46,276 nucleotides of DNA from Bacteroidaceae bacterium (GTDB lineage: Bacteria > Bacteroidota > Bacteroidia > Bacteroidales > Bacteroidaceae). Where the stretch lies: NCBI GenBank assembly GCA_017645305.1, contig JAGCPD010000008.1:1-46276 (forward strand), written 5' to 3'. This document shows positions 8,901 through 17,215 of this stretch, piece by piece (position 1 is the first letter of the stretch; each line of letters begins with the position of its first letter). Under the pieces are notes generated by a model that did no database searches, was not told where the DNA came from, and saw only the letters and a program-made list of their open reading frames with translations. A program made the position numbers and the translations under genes.

Positions 8901-9281
8901 ATGGCAATTAGAATTGTTGGTGTAGATTTGCCTCAGAATAAGAGAGGCGAAATAGCTTTGACCTACATTTATGGTATAGGTCGTAGTAGCTCAGGCAAGA
9001 TCTTGGAGAAAGCTGGTGTCGATAAGGACAAGAAGGTATGCGATTGGACCGATGACGAGGCTGGTAAGATTCGTGAGATTATTGGCGCTGAATACAAAGT
9101 TGAAGGTGATCTCCGTTCCGAGGTCGCTATGAACATAAAGCGTCTGATGGATATCGGTTGCTATCGTGGTGTTCGTCATCGTAACGGTTTACCCGTTCGT
9201 GGGCAGAGTACTAAGAACAATGCTCGTACACGTAAGGGTAAGAAGAAGACTGTTGCAAATAAGAAAAAGGCCACAAAGTAA
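8901..9281 (+). CDS. rpsM: 30S ribosomal protein S13
   Basis: S13 forms inter-subunit bridges in the 30S head. The product has 126 residues: [20 protein letters not shown], then [15 protein letters not shown], and the C-terminal [20 protein letters not shown] followed by a lysine-rich tail. It heads the alpha-operon group. A 32-base repeat-like spacer separates it from rpsK. Confidence 0.97.
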   Translation: MAIRIVGVDLPQNKRGEIALTYIYGIGRSSSGKILEKAGVDKDKKVCDWTDDEAGKIREIIGAEYKVEGDLRSEVAMNIKRLMDIGCYRGVRHRNGLPVRGQSTKNNARTRKGKKKTVANKKKATK

Positions 9282-9313
9282 AGTTTAAAGTTTAGAGTTT
9301 AAAGTTTAAAGTT
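9282..9313 (+). repeat. Iterated GTTTAAA/GTTTAGA spacer repeat
   Basis: The entire rpsM-rpsK spacer is made of heptad-like iterations of AGTTTAA and AGTTTAG, with one copy ending directly at the rpsK ATG. It resembles the AT-rich imperfect repeats seen at other gene starts in this window. It is likely a dispersed intergenic repeat that has settled inside the ribosomal operon. Confidence 0.7.
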
Positions 9314-9703
9314 ATGGCAAAGAAAACAGTTGCTGCAAAGAAGAGAAACGTAAAGGTTGACGCAATGGGTCAGCTGCACGTTCACAGCTCATTCAATAAT
9401 ATTATTGTATCTTTGGCAAATAGCGAAGGTCAGGTGATTTCTTGGTCTTCTGCCGGAAAGATGGGTTTCCGTGGTTCAAAGAAGAATACTCCTTATGCTG
9501 CACAGATGGCAGCACAGGATTGTGCCAAGACAGCTTACGATCTGGGCTTGCGCAAGGTAAAGGCTTATGTAAAGGGTCCCGGTAATGGCCGCGAGTCTGC
9601 AATTCGTACCGTACATGGTGCAGGTATAGAAGTTGTAGAGATTGTTGACGTTACTCCATTGCCCCACAATGGCTGCCGTCCTCCTAAGAGAAGAAGAGTT
9701 TAA
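9314..9703 (+). CDS. rpsK: 30S ribosomal protein S11
   Basis: S11 lies on the 30S platform near the mRNA exit. The 129-residue product has [40 protein letters not shown] and the hallmark C-terminus [13 protein letters not shown]. Length and order are normal. Confidence 0.97.
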   Translation: MAKKTVAAKKRNVKVDAMGQLHVHSSFNNIIVSLANSEGQVISWSSAGKMGFRGSKKNTPYAAQMAAQDCAKTAYDLGLRKVKAYVKGPGNGRESAIRTVHGAGIEVVEIVDVTPLPHNGCRPPKRRRV

Positions 9704-9738
9704 TAGATTTTGAATCGGACCTAAAAAAGATTATAATT

Positions 9739-10344
9739 ATGGCTAGATATACTGGACCAAAATCAAAAATCGCCCGTCGTTTTGGCGAGGCTATTTATGG
9801 ACCTGACAAGGTGTTGTCAAAGCGCAATTATCCTCCTGGTCAGCATGGTAATAATCGTCGTCGTAAGACCTCTGAGTATGGTGTGATGCTTGCTGAGAAG
9901 CAGAAAGCAAAATATACCTACGGCGTATTGGAAAAGCAGTTCCGTAATATGTTTGAGAAGGCTGCCCGTACCAGTGGTATTACCGGTGAGATCTTGCTGC
10001 AGAATTTGGAGTGCCGTTTGGATAACATCGTGTTCCGTTTGGGTATCGCTCCTACACGTGCAGCTGCTCGTCAGTTGGTTAACCACAAGCATATCGTAGT
10101 AGATGGTAAGGTTGTAGGTATTGCATCATATTCTGTTGCACCTGGTCAGATTGTAGGTGTGCGTGAGCGTGCCAAGAGTCTGGAGGTTATAGAGAACGCT
10201 TTGGCTGGTTTCAACCACAGCAAATATCCTTGGCTGGAGTGGGACGAGAACCAGAAGGCAGGTAAATTGCTTCATAAGCCTGAGCGTGCTGACATACCCG
10301 AAAATATTAAGGAGCAGTTGATTGTTGAGTTGTACTCTAAATAA
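9739..10344 (+). CDS. rpsD: 30S ribosomal protein S4
   Basis: S4 is a primary assembly protein of the 30S body. The 201-residue product starts [20 protein letters not shown]. The S4 RNA-binding domain is seen as [20 protein letters not shown] followed by [13 protein letters not shown]. The N-terminal region has no CxxC zinc knuckle, so this is a zinc-free S4. Placement between rpsK and rpoA is canonical. Confidence 0.97.
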   Translation: MARYTGPKSKIARRFGEAIYGPDKVLSKRNYPPGQHGNNRRRKTSEYGVMLAEKQKAKYTYGVLEKQFRNMFEKAARTSGITGEILLQNLECRLDNIVFRLGIAPTRAAARQLVNHKHIVVDGKVVGIASYSVAPGQIVGVRERAKSLEVIENALAGFNHSKYPWLEWDENQKAGKLLHKPERADIPENIKEQLIVELYSK

Positions 10345-10353
10345 AAATTAAGG

Positions 10354-11346
10354 ATGGCGATATTAGCATTTCAAAAACCTGATAAGGTAATAATGTTGGA
10401 GGCAGACGAAAAGTACGGCAAGTTCGAATTTCGTCCTCTTGAAGGTGGGTTCGGAACTACCGTCGGTAATGCTTTGCGCCGCATTCTTCTTTCTTCATTG
10501 GATGGTTTTGCCATTAATACAGTAGCTATCTCAGGTGTAGAGCATGAGTTTGCTACAGTGCCTGGAGTAAAGGAGGATGTTACCAACATTATTCTGAATC
10601 TGAAACAAGTAAGATTCAAACAAATTGTAGAAGAATTCGAGAACGAGAAGATTAGCGTTACTGTCGAGAATGCTACAGAGCTCAAGGCTGGTGACTTTAA
10701 TAAGTATCTGACTGGATTTGAAGTGTTAAACCCTGAATTGGTTATTTGCCATCTAGATTCAAAAGCTAGTATGCAGATGGAAATCAGCATTAACAAGGGA
10801 CGTGGCTATGTTCCTGCCGAGGAAAACAAAGTCTTCTGTACCGATGTTAATGTAATTCCCATTGATTCAATTTACACTCCTATCAGAAATGTAAAGTACA
10901 CCGTAGAAAACTTCCGCGTTGAGCAGAAAACCGACTACGAGAAACTGGTACTCGAAATTTCTACCGATGGTTCCATTCACCCAAAGGACGCATTGAAGGA
11001 AGCCGCTAAGATTCTTATTTATCATTTCATGCTGTTCTCAGACGAGAAGATTACGCTGGAGAATGCAGATGTAGATGGTAATGATGAGTTTGACGAGGAG
11101 ATTTTGCATATGCGTCAGTTGCTGAAGACCAAGCTTGTAGATATGGACCTTTCTGTACGTGCCCTCAACTGTCTGAAGGCTGCAGATGTTGACACCCTTG
11201 GTGATCTGGTTCAGTATAACAAGACTGACCTTCTTAAGTTCCGCAACTTTGGTAAGAAATCGCTCACGGAGCTTGATGATTTGCTCGAGAGTCTGAATCT
11301 GTCGTTTGGAACAGACATTTCTAAGTATAAATTAGATAAAGATTAA
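10354..11346 (+). CDS. rpoA: RNA polymerase alpha subunit
   Basis: The 330-residue product has the assembly domain (about residues 1-235), with [20 protein letters not shown] for dimerisation and beta contact. A C-terminal domain (about 255-318) follows with [18 protein letters not shown] and [16 protein letters not shown], which contacts regulators and UP elements. It starts 9 bases after rpsD and is followed 6 bases later by rplQ. Confidence 0.98.
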   Translation: MAILAFQKPDKVIMLEADEKYGKFEFRPLEGGFGTTVGNALRRILLSSLDGFAINTVAISGVEHEFATVPGVKEDVTNIILNLKQVRFKQIVEEFENEKISVTVENATELKAGDFNKYLTGFEVLNPELVICHLDSKASMQMEISINKGRGYVPAEENKVFCTDVNVIPIDSIYTPIRNVKYTVENFRVEQKTDYEKLVLEISTDGSIHPKDALKEAAKILIYHFMLFSDEKITLENADVDGNDEFDEEILHMRQLLKTKLVDMDLSVRALNCLKAADVDTLGDLVQYNKTDLLKFRNFGKKSLTELDDLLESLNLSFGTDISKYKLDKD

Positions 11347-11352
11347 TAACAA

Positions 11353-11835
11353 ATGAGACATAATAAGAAATTCAATCATCTGGGTCGTACTGCATCCCAC
11401 AGAGCAGCTTTGTTGAGCAACATGGCCATTTCTCTGATCATGCACAAAAGAATCACTACGACCCTCGCCAAGGCAAAAGCCTTGAAGAAGTATGTAGAAC
11501 CCCTGATTACAAAGTGTAAGCAGGACACTACAAATTCACGTCGTGTTGTATTTAGCTATCTTCAGGACAAGAAGGCTATTACAGAGTTGTTTACTGTAAT
11601 CTCTCAGAAGGTTGGCGACCGTCCCGGTGGTTATACCCGTATCATCAAGACTGGTTTCCGTGCCAGTGATGCCGCACCTATGTGTTTCATCGAACTTGTT
11701 GACTTTGATGAGAACATGGCTAAGACTGTGAAGAAGGCAAAGCGTACGCGTCGTTCTTCAAAGAAGGCAGCTGAGGCACCTGTAGAGGCTCCTGTGACAG
11801 AAGCTCCTGCAGCAGAAGAAGCTCCCGCTGAATAA
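11353..11835 (+). CDS. rplQ: 50S ribosomal protein L17 with Ala/Pro/Glu tail
   Basis: L17 lies near the peptide exit. The core (residues 1-125) has the conserved [20 protein letters not shown] and [20 protein letters not shown]. The product is 160 residues, longer than E. coli L17 (127). After a basic stretch ([15 protein letters not shown]) there is an acidic low-complexity tail built from Ala, Pro, Glu and Val. Such tails are common in Bacteroidetes L17. It is the last gene of the ribosomal cluster. Confidence 0.96.
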   Translation: MRHNKKFNHLGRTASHRAALLSNMAISLIMHKRITTTLAKAKALKKYVEPLITKCKQDTTNSRRVVFSYLQDKKAITELFTVISQKVGDRPGGYTRIIKTGFRASDAAPMCFIELVDFDENMAKTVKKAKRTRRSSKKAAEAPVEAPVTEAPAAEEAPAE

Positions 11836-11855
11836 TTCTAATTTGCAATAATGTG

Positions 11856-11890
11856 AGCCGCTCGTTCGTGAAGAATTGAGCGGCTTTTTT
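11856..11890 (+). terminator. Intrinsic terminator of the spc-alpha cluster
   Basis: AGCCGCTC at 11856-11863 pairs perfectly with GAGCGGCT at 11878-11885 around a 14-base loop, and six T residues end at 11890. It sits 20 bases after the rplQ stop, so it is the expected end of the ribosomal transcript. The remaining roughly 140 bases before the next promoter show no other structure that I can support. Confidence 0.9.
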
Positions 11891-12033
11891 GTTTGTGGAA
11901 TTTCGCTACATAGTATTCTGCTGGAACTATAATCCTGTCGGCTTAATGATGGCTTATCTTCCTGCCCAAGGTGCTTAACTTCCTATTTAACTACCTTTTA
12001 TAATTCCCGAAACCTAAATATAATTTGTTTTAT

Positions 12034-12064
12034 TTTGTATTTCCCTCAATTATTTGTAACTTTG
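12034..12064 (+). promoter_or_regulatory. Bacteroidetes-type promoter of the export genes
   Basis: TTTG at 12034-12037 and TAACTTTG at 12057-12064 are separated by 19 bases, matching the -33/-7 pattern of the Bacteroidetes primary sigma factor. The start codon of the export lipoprotein lies 25 bases further on. This gives the wza-wzc pair a promoter of its own. Confidence 0.85.
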
Positions 12065-12088
12065 CATAGGAAAATAAACAATTTTAGT

Positions 12089-12907
12089 ATGAAGGTATTA
12101 TTTAGAAATATATTCTGTTGTGTCTGTCTTATGGCAACTATAACATCTTGCGTTTCTGAAAAGAAAATGATTTACTTGCAAGGTGCTTCAGAAGCTTATG
12201 CCGTTCCCAAGGAGGTGGAGGCGAATTTTGAACTTAAGGTTGAACCTGACGATCAGTTAGCCATCTCTATTGCCAGTAAAGATCAAGAGCTGTTGCAACG
12301 TTTCAATAATAATACACTGATAGGTGGCGGAAACAATTCCACCACAGGAACCAATACCGTTAACGTTACATCCGGTGTGGCTTATTTCCATGTAGATAAG
12401 AACGGCAATATAGAATTCCCTATCTTTGGCACAATTAACGTAGGCGGACTTACCACACGGGAAATCTCATCTTTGATTCAAAAGCGGGTAAAGGACGAGG
12501 GTTACATCAACGATGCCATTGTAAACACCAAGATTATGAGTTTCAAGGTCACTGTAATGGGTGATGTACGGAACCCTGGCACCCAGACGTATCAGGGAGA
12601 GCGTCTGACGATTTTGGAGGCTTTGGGCAAGGCAGGAGATTTAAATAACAGTGCGCGACGTGACCATATCCTTGTGATTCGCGAGGAAAACGACAAACGT
12701 GTAACATACGAGTTGAACTTGTTGGATCAGCAGAGCATTTTCAACTCGCCAGCCTATTATTTGCAGCAGAACGATGTTGTCTATGTTCAGCCCAACAAGA
12801 GCCAGCGCGTAAAGGGAAGTACCAGCTACACGTGGCTGACAGTAGGAAGCACAGTTGTAGGAATTGTGGTTTCAGTGGTATCTTTGATTGTTGCACTTAA
12901 GAAATGA
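12089..12907 (+). CDS. Polysaccharide export lipoprotein, Wza-like
   Basis: This is an outer-membrane polysaccharide export protein. The 272-residue product begins with a lipoprotein signal whose lipobox is ITSC (Cys21). A poly-export domain (about residues 45-150) and an SLBB domain (FKVTVMGDVRNPGTQTYQGE, about 150-230) follow. It ends with a hydrophobic helix and AL-KK, as in Bacteroidetes Wza relatives. ATG 12089 is preferred over an upstream TTG at 12035, because the signal sequence and promoter fit. Its stop overlaps the kinase gene by 4 bases. It should partner the Wzc-like kinase downstream. Confidence 0.92.
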   Translation: MKVLFRNIFCCVCLMATITSCVSEKKMIYLQGASEAYAVPKEVEANFELKVEPDDQLAISIASKDQELLQRFNNNTLIGGGNNSTTGTNTVNVTSGVAYFHVDKNGNIEFPIFGTINVGGLTTREISSLIQKRVKDEGYINDAIVNTKIMSFKVTVMGDVRNPGTQTYQGERLTILEALGKAGDLNNSARRDHILVIREENDKRVTYELNLLDQQSIFNSPAYYLQQNDVVYVQPNKSQRVKGSTSYTWLTVGSTVVGIVVSVVSLIVALKK

Positions 12908-15336
12908 TGGCAAATACTATGGTAAACAGATCTGCAGGGATCCATGTTGGACCTCGTCAACGTGTAGGAAACAGGGGAACGGATGAAATGTTCTCGCTTC
13001 GCGACATTTTGGATGTCTTTCTGGTTAATTGGAAGTGGTTTCTCCTTTCCGTAGTTGTTTGTGTCGGTTTTTCCCGTCTTTACCTGGCCAGTTGTTCCAA
13101 CGTATATCAGCGGCAGGCCGTGATGCTGGTAAAAGATGATGCCAGTGGGTCGGGTGGCAGACGTTCCAATATAAGCACTGATGCTTTGATGCAACTTAAT
13201 GGTGTTCTTTCAGGCACCAGCGTTAAGAATGAGGTGTATATCCTTCATTCTTTCCAACTCTCGCAGGAAGTGGCAAAAAACCTGCATTTGGACGTGATGT
13301 ATTCCTGCAAGAATCGTTTGAGGAATATTTCATTATACAACGATCGTCCCGTAACTGTTGATTTCTTACAGCCCTTCCTTGAACGTGTTACCTTTAGCAT
13401 GGACATCAAGAGTGCACAGGAGTGTACTATCCATGATGTGAAAATGGGCTCGCCTTTGACGGAATCGTCATTTAGATGCGACGTGCGCATGGGGCAAACG
13501 CTAAAGACTCCCTTTGGTCAGCTTGTTGTAACACCTATAAAGGAGAACATGGAGGAGTTCATCGGCAAGACAATAACCGTAACACGCGTTAGCATAGATG
13601 ATGCTGCCATCATGATTCTGAACAAATGTACCAGCGGTGAACTTGATAAGGAAAGTACCCTTGTCCGTATAACATGCAATGATACTAACATTGAACGTGC
13701 TGATGATATTCTCTCGGGCCTGTTGGATGCATACAAACGAAGTATTATTGAGGATAAGAACAAAATGGCACAGAGTACGGCTGCTTTCATTGATTCCCGA
13801 ATCCAGCTTATACATCAAGAACTTAGCGAAGTTGAGGGTAAGATGGCTGAATTCAAGCAGAATAGCGGTCTTGTGGATATAAAAGCAAACTCTGATGCGT
13901 TTCTAACCCAGAGTACTACGGCGCGTCAGCGTACCATTCAGGCAGAGATGCAATACAGTATGGTGCAGTATCTTATGGACTATCTGACAGAGAACAGCAA
14001 GGGGAATGCCCTTATTCCAACGATGGGTGGTATCAGTGATAATGGTATCCAGACACAGATAGCGCGGTACAACGAATTGATGCTCAACCGTAACAGACTT
14101 GCAGAGAATACCAGCGAAACAAGTCCTACCATTAAGGAACTTGACAGTAATCTGTCTCAGATGTATGCTACTATATTGGCATCCTTAAAAGGCTACACAG
14201 CCAGTTTAAAGTTGCAGTTCGACAAGGCCAAGGCTGAAGAAAGTGGAATTCGCGGTACCATCAATACGGTTCCTCAGAAAGAGAAGCAGGTGATAGATAT
14301 TGCCCGACAGCAAACTATCAAGGAAACACTTTATACATTCTTGCTTAACAAACGTGAGGAGACGGCTCTTCAATTGGCTATAACAGAGGCCAATATCCGA
14401 ATTGTAGAGCATCCCTTTGGAAGCTCGGGACCAATTGCACCTCGTACGAAGGTCATAATACTTATTTCTTTGATTCTGGGTATTGCCATTCCTTCCATTT
14501 TTTTCCAGATAAAGGAATGGCTGAATATGGGTGTGCGTGGTCGTAAGGATGTCGAAGCATATACCACCATTCCTATTTTGGGTGAAATACCTCATCGCAA
14601 GGATGGTATGAGTGATTCAGACATAGTTGTTTCTGCCCATGGCGATGATGCGATAGGAGAGGCATTCCGCCTGCTTCGTTTCAGCATGACTTTCATAAAT
14701 AAGGATGCATGTGTTATCATGTTCACCAGTACTATTCCTGGCGAAGGTAAGACTTTTATAAGCAGGAACTTTGCTGCTACGCTGGGTATGGCAGGTAAGA
14801 AAGTTGTGCTTGTTGATACAGATATCCGTAAGCGTACACAGAGCAAATTGTCTTCTAAGGGACGTAGCCAGGGGCTTACATCTTACCTTTCAGGTGCCGT
14901 TGATGATATTAATTCTTTGGTATTGCAACAAGGTGATGCGTGTAACCTGTACTTCCTCCCTGCAGGAATTACACCTCCCAATCCCGCAGAACTGCTAATG
15001 AGTGATCGTTTGGAACAGTGTATGGAGGAGCTGAAGAAGCATTATGATTATATTGTAGTGGATAATGTTCCCGCACAAGTGGTTGCCGATGCCGGTATCG
15101 TAAACAGAATAGCAGACCTCACTATTTATGTTATTCGTGAGGGTAAGATTGATCGTAGGTATCTTCCTGAATTAGAACGCCTACATCAGGAGGGTAAGTT
15201 CAATCATCTATGCATTGTGCTGAATGACTGCCCTAATCGCAACAGGAAATATGGCTACGGTTATGGCTATGCAAGTGAAGAAAAGGAGAAGTCATGGCGT
15301 AGTAAACTTCTGGGCCGTTCTTCCAGAATCTCTTAA
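12904..15336 (+). CDS. Wzc-like chain-length determinant and tyrosine kinase
   Basis: This inner-membrane protein controls polymer length and couples to the export lipoprotein. The 810-residue product has a Wzz helix near the N-terminus (FLVNWKWFLLSVVVCVGFSR), a long coiled periplasmic region, and a second membrane helix near residues 517-537. A cytoplasmic BY-kinase follows, with Walker A GEGKT (613-617), A' VDTDIRKR (Asp638, Asp640) and Walker B VVDN (Asp720). The tail has alternating tyrosines YGYGYGY (783-789), the likely autophosphorylation cluster. No matching phosphatase is in the window. Its end lies 9 bases from the stop of the convergent minus-strand genes. Confidence 0.94.
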   Translation: MMANTMVNRSAGIHVGPRQRVGNRGTDEMFSLRDILDVFLVNWKWFLLSVVVCVGFSRLYLASCSNVYQRQAVMLVKDDASGSGGRRSNISTDALMQLNGVLSGTSVKNEVYILHSFQLSQEVAKNLHLDVMYSCKNRLRNISLYNDRPVTVDFLQPFLERVTFSMDIKSAQECTIHDVKMGSPLTESSFRCDVRMGQTLKTPFGQLVVTPIKENMEEFIGKTITVTRVSIDDAAIMILNKCTSGELDKESTLVRITCNDTNIERADDILSGLLDAYKRSIIEDKNKMAQSTAAFIDSRIQLIHQELSEVEGKMAEFKQNSGLVDIKANSDAFLTQSTTARQRTIQAEMQYSMVQYLMDYLTENSKGNALIPTMGGISDNGIQTQIARYNELMLNRNRLAENTSETSPTIKELDSNLSQMYATILASLKGYTASLKLQFDKAKAEESGIRGTINTVPQKEKQVIDIARQQTIKETLYTFLLNKREETALQLAITEANIRIVEHPFGSSGPIAPRTKVIILISLILGIAIPSIFFQIKEWLNMGVRGRKDVEAYTTIPILGEIPHRKDGMSDSDIVVSAHGDDAIGEAFRLLRFSMTFINKDACVIMFTSTIPGEGKTFISRNFAATLGMAGKKVVLVDTDIRKRTQSKLSSKGRSQGLTSYLSGAVDDINSLVLQQGDACNLYFLPAGITPPNPAELLMSDRLEQCMEELKKHYDYIVVDNVPAQVVADAGIVNRIADLTIYVIREGKIDRRYLPELERLHQEGKFNHLCIVLNDCPNRNRKYGYGYGYASEEKEKSWRSKLLGRSSRIS

Positions 15337-15345
15337 CACATTCTG

Positions 15346-17187
15346 TTAGAATTTCTTACCTGCAATAATACTGATAAAAGTGAGGAATAGGATTTTGCAG
15401 TCAAACCACCACGAGCGGTTCTTCAAGTAGAAGAGGTCCACCTCCAACCTTCTGAGCATTTTCTCCATGGTGTCGGTATAGCCGAAGTTAAGCGTTGCAT
15501 AGCTAGTGACTCCGGGTCTAATCTGAAATAAGAAAGTATATCTGGGATCGTACTCTATAATCTGGTCTATGTAGAACTTCCTTTCAGGACGATAGCCAAT
15601 AAAGGCCATATCTCCCATGAATACATTCCATAGCTGTGGTAGTTCATCCAAGTGGTTTGCCCTGAGAAATCTGCCTACCTTTGTTAGGCGTGGATCGTCT
15701 TCTCCATTAGAGTGGCTGAGCATGGGCCCCATCTTTTCCGCATCTGTTCGCATGGAACGGAACTTGTATATGGTAAATGGGCGTCCGAATCTGCCTAATC
15801 TTTCCTGTTTAAAGATAGCAGGCCCGCCGTCATCCAGTTTAATAAGGATGTAACATAACAGGAATAACGGCGCAAATATAATCAGGCAGCATCCTGAGAT
15901 AATGAAATCAAATAGTCTTTTCGTCATTCGTCCAAAGCCAGTCATACCGTCTGCAATAAACTCTTGCGTATCATCGGAAATCATGTCAGAAGGAAGGCCC
16001 ATTGTTCCGAAGTCCATGATTTTCTTTCTGAGTGTTTCTATGGGGATGTTAGCTTCCCATGCCTCTCGTCCGTATTCTTTGTTCCATTGCTCGAGAGCAT
16101 AGGCGGCCTCATGCCTTCCTATGCATCTGTCTATAAAGAAAACGCAAAGTCCCCAGGCTATTATGTCAATAAAAAAAGTAGGGGTCATACCCATTCCAAA
16201 ATACATGCATGCAGTATTGAATGTCGTAAAGGTCAGGATTATCAGTATGATAGTAGGAGATATAAATTCCTTTGGCATACCTGTTCTGATAAGTCTGTGT
16301 TGTAGTTGATTCTTGTCGGGTGTTAGGATGCCTCTGTTTTCCAGTACACGATTTTTCAATACACGAATAGTATCCAGAACGGGAACAATGGAAATGCCAA
16401 TACATACCATGATAGCCTCTTTAGGTAAACGACATTCGCATTGTCTTGTTAATGCAATAGTCAGGTAACTAAGTATATATCCCAGTATGTAGTTTCCTGA
16501 ACTACCCATAAGTGTCTTCTCCCATCTTTTGTCAAATCTTTTGCAAATGGTGAAAGGCAGGGTAACCCCGATGGTTGCCGCGGCAATAATAGTACTTAAT
16601 GCATGGTTGCCATAGATACTAAGCAGCAGGAAGAGAATGGCCTGTAGGGTTCCTATACCTGTGGTGAGTCCGTCAGGGCTGTCAGTTATCGAGGGTAATT
16701 CTGTAAGGTATATAGCCACCATCATTGTAAAGGGCATGCCTATCCACATGGGTATCTCGAATATGCCAAACAGTCCGTATAGGTTATTAATCCATAACCC
16801 GGATGCGGGGAACATGACGGCGGTCAGGAACAGTACAGTAAACTTGTTCCAGGTACTTGTGCCGTGGAAATCGTCCTTCACTCCCATAATATATAGGAAG
16901 GCACATCCTACCAGAATCTGTAGGATACGCATTGAGGCAGGTTCCACCTCATTCCTGAGATTTTCCATCCCAAGCATGTATGGAAGTGCTATGGTAATGC
17001 ACATGGAAATGAGCATGATGGGGAAGAAGGAAAGTCCTCCGATCTCCATCCCTACAATGCCGTCTTTGTCTTGTCTAAGATGTGCATTTCCCCTATAACT
17101 GATAATCCTCATTCTCTGTGTTATGTAGATGCCTAACAGAAATGAGATGGTAAAGGGTATAGCTAGAATAATGAATATATCGTTCAT
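15346..17187 (-). CDS. WecA/MraY-like membrane domain fused to an initiating sugar-phosphate transferase
   Basis: The 613-residue product joins two unrelated lipid-carrier transferase folds. Residues 1-350 form a polytopic WecA/MraY-like domain with VKDD (Asp105-106), TDSPDGL (Asp169, Asp172) and PVLDTIRV (Asp272). Residues 420-613 form a WcaJ/PglC-type transferase with RLFDFI, GGPAIFKQERLG, YKFRSMRTDA, DDPRLTKVG, catalytic-type DELPQL (Asp514-Glu515) and RPGVTSYA. The N-terminal part is degenerate. The family's Asn-rich NxxNxxDG motif reads ELPSITDS, and the HIHH motif reads QLQH at 294-297. The C-terminal domain probably does the chemistry, loading a hexose-1-phosphate on undecaprenyl phosphate. 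It is the last gene of the minus-strand block. Confidence 0.85.
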   Translation of the reverse strand: MNDIFIILAIPFTISFLLGIYITQRMRIISYRGNAHLRQDKDGIVGMEIGGLSFFPIMLISMCITIALPYMLGMENLRNEVEPASMRILQILVGCAFLYIMGVKDDFHGTSTWNKFTVLFLTAVMFPASGLWINNLYGLFGIFEIPMWIGMPFTMMVAIYLTELPSITDSPDGLTTGIGTLQAILFLLLSIYGNHALSTIIAAATIGVTLPFTICKRFDKRWEKTLMGSSGNYILGYILSYLTIALTRQCECRLPKEAIMVCIGISIVPVLDTIRVLKNRVLENRGILTPDKNQLQHRLIRTGMPKEFISPTIILIILTFTTFNTACMYFGMGMTPTFFIDIIAWGLCVFFIDRCIGRHEAAYALEQWNKEYGREAWEANIPIETLRKKIMDFGTMGLPSDMISDDTQEFIADGMTGFGRMTKRLFDFIISGCCLIIFAPLFLLCYILIKLDDGGPAIFKQERLGRFGRPFTIYKFRSMRTDAEKMGPMLSHSNGEDDPRLTKVGRFLRANHLDELPQLWNVFMGDMAFIGYRPERKFYIDQIIEYDPRYTFLFQIRPGVTSYATLNFGYTDTMEKMLRRLEVDLFYLKNRSWWFDCKILFLTFISIIAGKKF

Positions 17188-17215
17188 TCTTGTCTGTTGT
17201 GCTCAATCACTGAAT

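Noticed and set aside
16290..17187. Fused transferase as two genes joined by a sequencing error
   Set aside because: The frame continues through a 70-residue linker of ordinary composition, with no stop, start or ribosome site between the domains. Read data would still be needed to be certain.
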